Shown here: positions 41,998 through 42,815 of the stretch, one piece after another
Layout: each line of letters begins with the position of its first letter
Position numbering within the stretch: the first letter of the stretch is position 1
Assembly: GCA_944324965.1 (NCBI GenBank)
Contig: CALUYH010000001.1
Location: 1-42,815 of the forward strand
Reading direction: 5' to 3'
Length of the DNA stretch: 42,815 nt
Source: Candidatus Avelusimicrobium gallinaceum
GTDB lineage: Bacteria; Elusimicrobiota; Elusimicrobia; Elusimicrobiales; Elusimicrobiaceae
Position numbers and translations under genes: made by a program
The notes under the pieces: model-generated
The model's database searches: none
What the model saw: only the letters and a program-made list of their open reading frames with translations
What the model was told of the DNA's origin: nothing

Positions 41998-42815
41998 CTA
42001 GAACGAAAACACCAACCGGGCGTAGAAGATATCGCGTTTGTTGTCGTTATGAATGGTGCGCACGTGGTTGTAGGCAATATCGGCGCTGATGGCGCGCGTG
42101 GCCGCAAACGAGTTGCCCACGATAAACGAGTGTTCCGGGTCGGCGGTGTAGTATTCGCCGTAGCGGTAGCCCAGGTAGAGGGTGGCGTTGTTTTCGGGCC
42201 ACATACGCGTGATGCGGGCGCCCACGGTGTATTTGGCCAAATCGTGCACCACGTCAAACGTTTGGGTGAAGGCCAGCTCCTGCTGGTCCATAATGCTGCG
42301 CAGTCCGCGCACGCCGGTAATGCCGTCCGGGTATTGGAACACGCTGGCCGCCGCCTGGAACCCGAACATCCGGAAGAAGTTTTTATGCAGTTCCAGCGTG
42401 TAGGCCATTTGGGAGAAGCCTTCGTTGGCAAAAGAGTCGTCATCGTAAAATACGGTGCCGTCCTGGCGGGCGTACGAAACGCCGATGGCGGCGTGGGTGT
42501 AGAGGTCGTTTACTTCGTCGTCCTGCAGCGTCATAATCAGGCGGCCGTTAATGCCGTAGGCGGACGCGTCCTGGTATTGGGGATTGTCGCTTTTATTTTT
42601 AAAGTAGTAGAAGGGCGTTAACTCAATTTTCATCAAGTCAAAATCCAGCCGGATGGGCACGTTGACGGTGTAGATAGGGTCTTCAAAGGCGCGTTCATTA
42701 ATCATTTTGGCTTCCACGCCCGCCAGCAGGTTCAAGGTGGGGGCCATGGTCAGCCCGGCGCGTACCTGGTCAAAGTGGGACGCCCCGATATACGCCGCGG
42801 ATACATCTACCGTGC
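41998..42815 (-). CDS. Outer-membrane beta-barrel protein (5' end outside window)
   Basis: The frame is open to the right edge (about 272 residues visible), so the start is outside; the Met at 42747 is internal. The sequence alternates hydrophobic and polar residues in short strands (AYIGASHFDQV, LYTHAAIGVSYARQ, NATLYLGYRYGEYYTAD, ISADIAYNHVRTIH) separated by turns, and it ends in ARLVFSF, with the C-terminal Phe used by the BAM machinery. This fits a porin-like or structural barrel, but no specific family is recognised. It leads the operon with the histidine kinase, with its stop 9 bases before the kinase ATG. Confidence 0.78.
   Translation of the reverse strand, partial: TVDVSAAYIGASHFDQVRAGLTMAPTLNLLAGVEAKMINERAFEDPIYTVNVPIRLDFDLMKIELTPFYYFKNKSDNPQYQDASAYGINGRLIMTLQDDEVNDLYTHAAIGVSYARQDGTVFYDDDSFANEGFSQMAYTLELHKNFFRMFGFQAAASVFQYPDGITGVRGLRSIMDQQELAFTQTFDVVHDLAKYTVGARITRMWPENNATLYLGYRYGEYYTADPEHSFIVGNSFAATRAISADIAYNHVRTIHNDNKRDIFYARLVFSF

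Noticed and set aside
1..42815. Insertion sequences
   Set aside because: No DDE, HUH or IS200/IS605-type transposase reading frame was recognised, and no terminal inverted repeats flank any gene.

Overview
The window looks like a chromosomal piece of a gut-type member of the Elusimicrobiota (Elusimicrobium-like). This is inferred from gene content: secreted pilin-like proteins with Cys-rich tails, a trimeric HydABC [FeFe]-hydrogenase for fermentative H2 metabolism, and GC-rich, tightly packed genes. No rRNA or marker gene is present to prove it.

Bases 1 to about 14,990 are an AT-richer accessory block with phage-type genes at both ends. The left end has a ParB-domain/DNA methyltransferase fusion (cut by the window edge), a DUF5681 protein and a terminase large subunit. 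The right end has a DUF2924 protein and a large serine recombinase, followed by an inverted repeat and tRNA-His. Between them is a very AT-rich glycan-assembly cassette: GT2, a broken GT8, GT2, a GT8-GT4 fusion, a broken GalE-like epimerase, a GT2-GT9 fusion and RmlA. No portal, capsid or tail gene is visible, so this is a mobile element or prophage remnant carrying surface-polysaccharide cargo. The roughly 900 bases between the terminase and the first glycosyltransferase hold no convincing gene but many complementary segments, including a three-way-junction RNA candidate with an attenuator-like 3' end.

Bases 15,000 to 27,500 are core-like. On the minus strand are a membrane GGDEF/EAL protein with degenerate motifs, a VanY-type carboxypeptidase, and a serine dehydratase/nitroreductase pair. 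On the plus strand are two tandem MntP-family transporters, a large pilin-like protein, a DUF1646 transporter, and two paralogous exported proteins ending in CheY-receiver-like domains. A secreted Lys/Ala/Glu-rich helical protein with 11-residue repeats is encoded on the minus strand among them.

Bases 27,530 to 31,780 are the hydCBA operon behind a full-consensus sigma-70 promoter. Next come a second large pilin-like protein with three thrombospondin-1-like modules, an EamA transporter, and a plus-strand envelope cluster: pilin-like protein, LpoB, COG3014 lipoprotein, LPP20-like lipoprotein, FKBP isomerase and two membrane-anchored unknowns. The right end is a minus-strand operon running from an outer-membrane beta-barrel (cut by the window edge) through a soluble histidine kinase and a helical unknown to an AI-2E-family transporter.

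The strongest candidates for undescribed biology are the exported receiver-like proteins, the pilins with thrombospondin-like tails, the structured RNA regions of the mobile block, and the leader that hides the ribosome-binding site of the DUF2924-recombinase pair.
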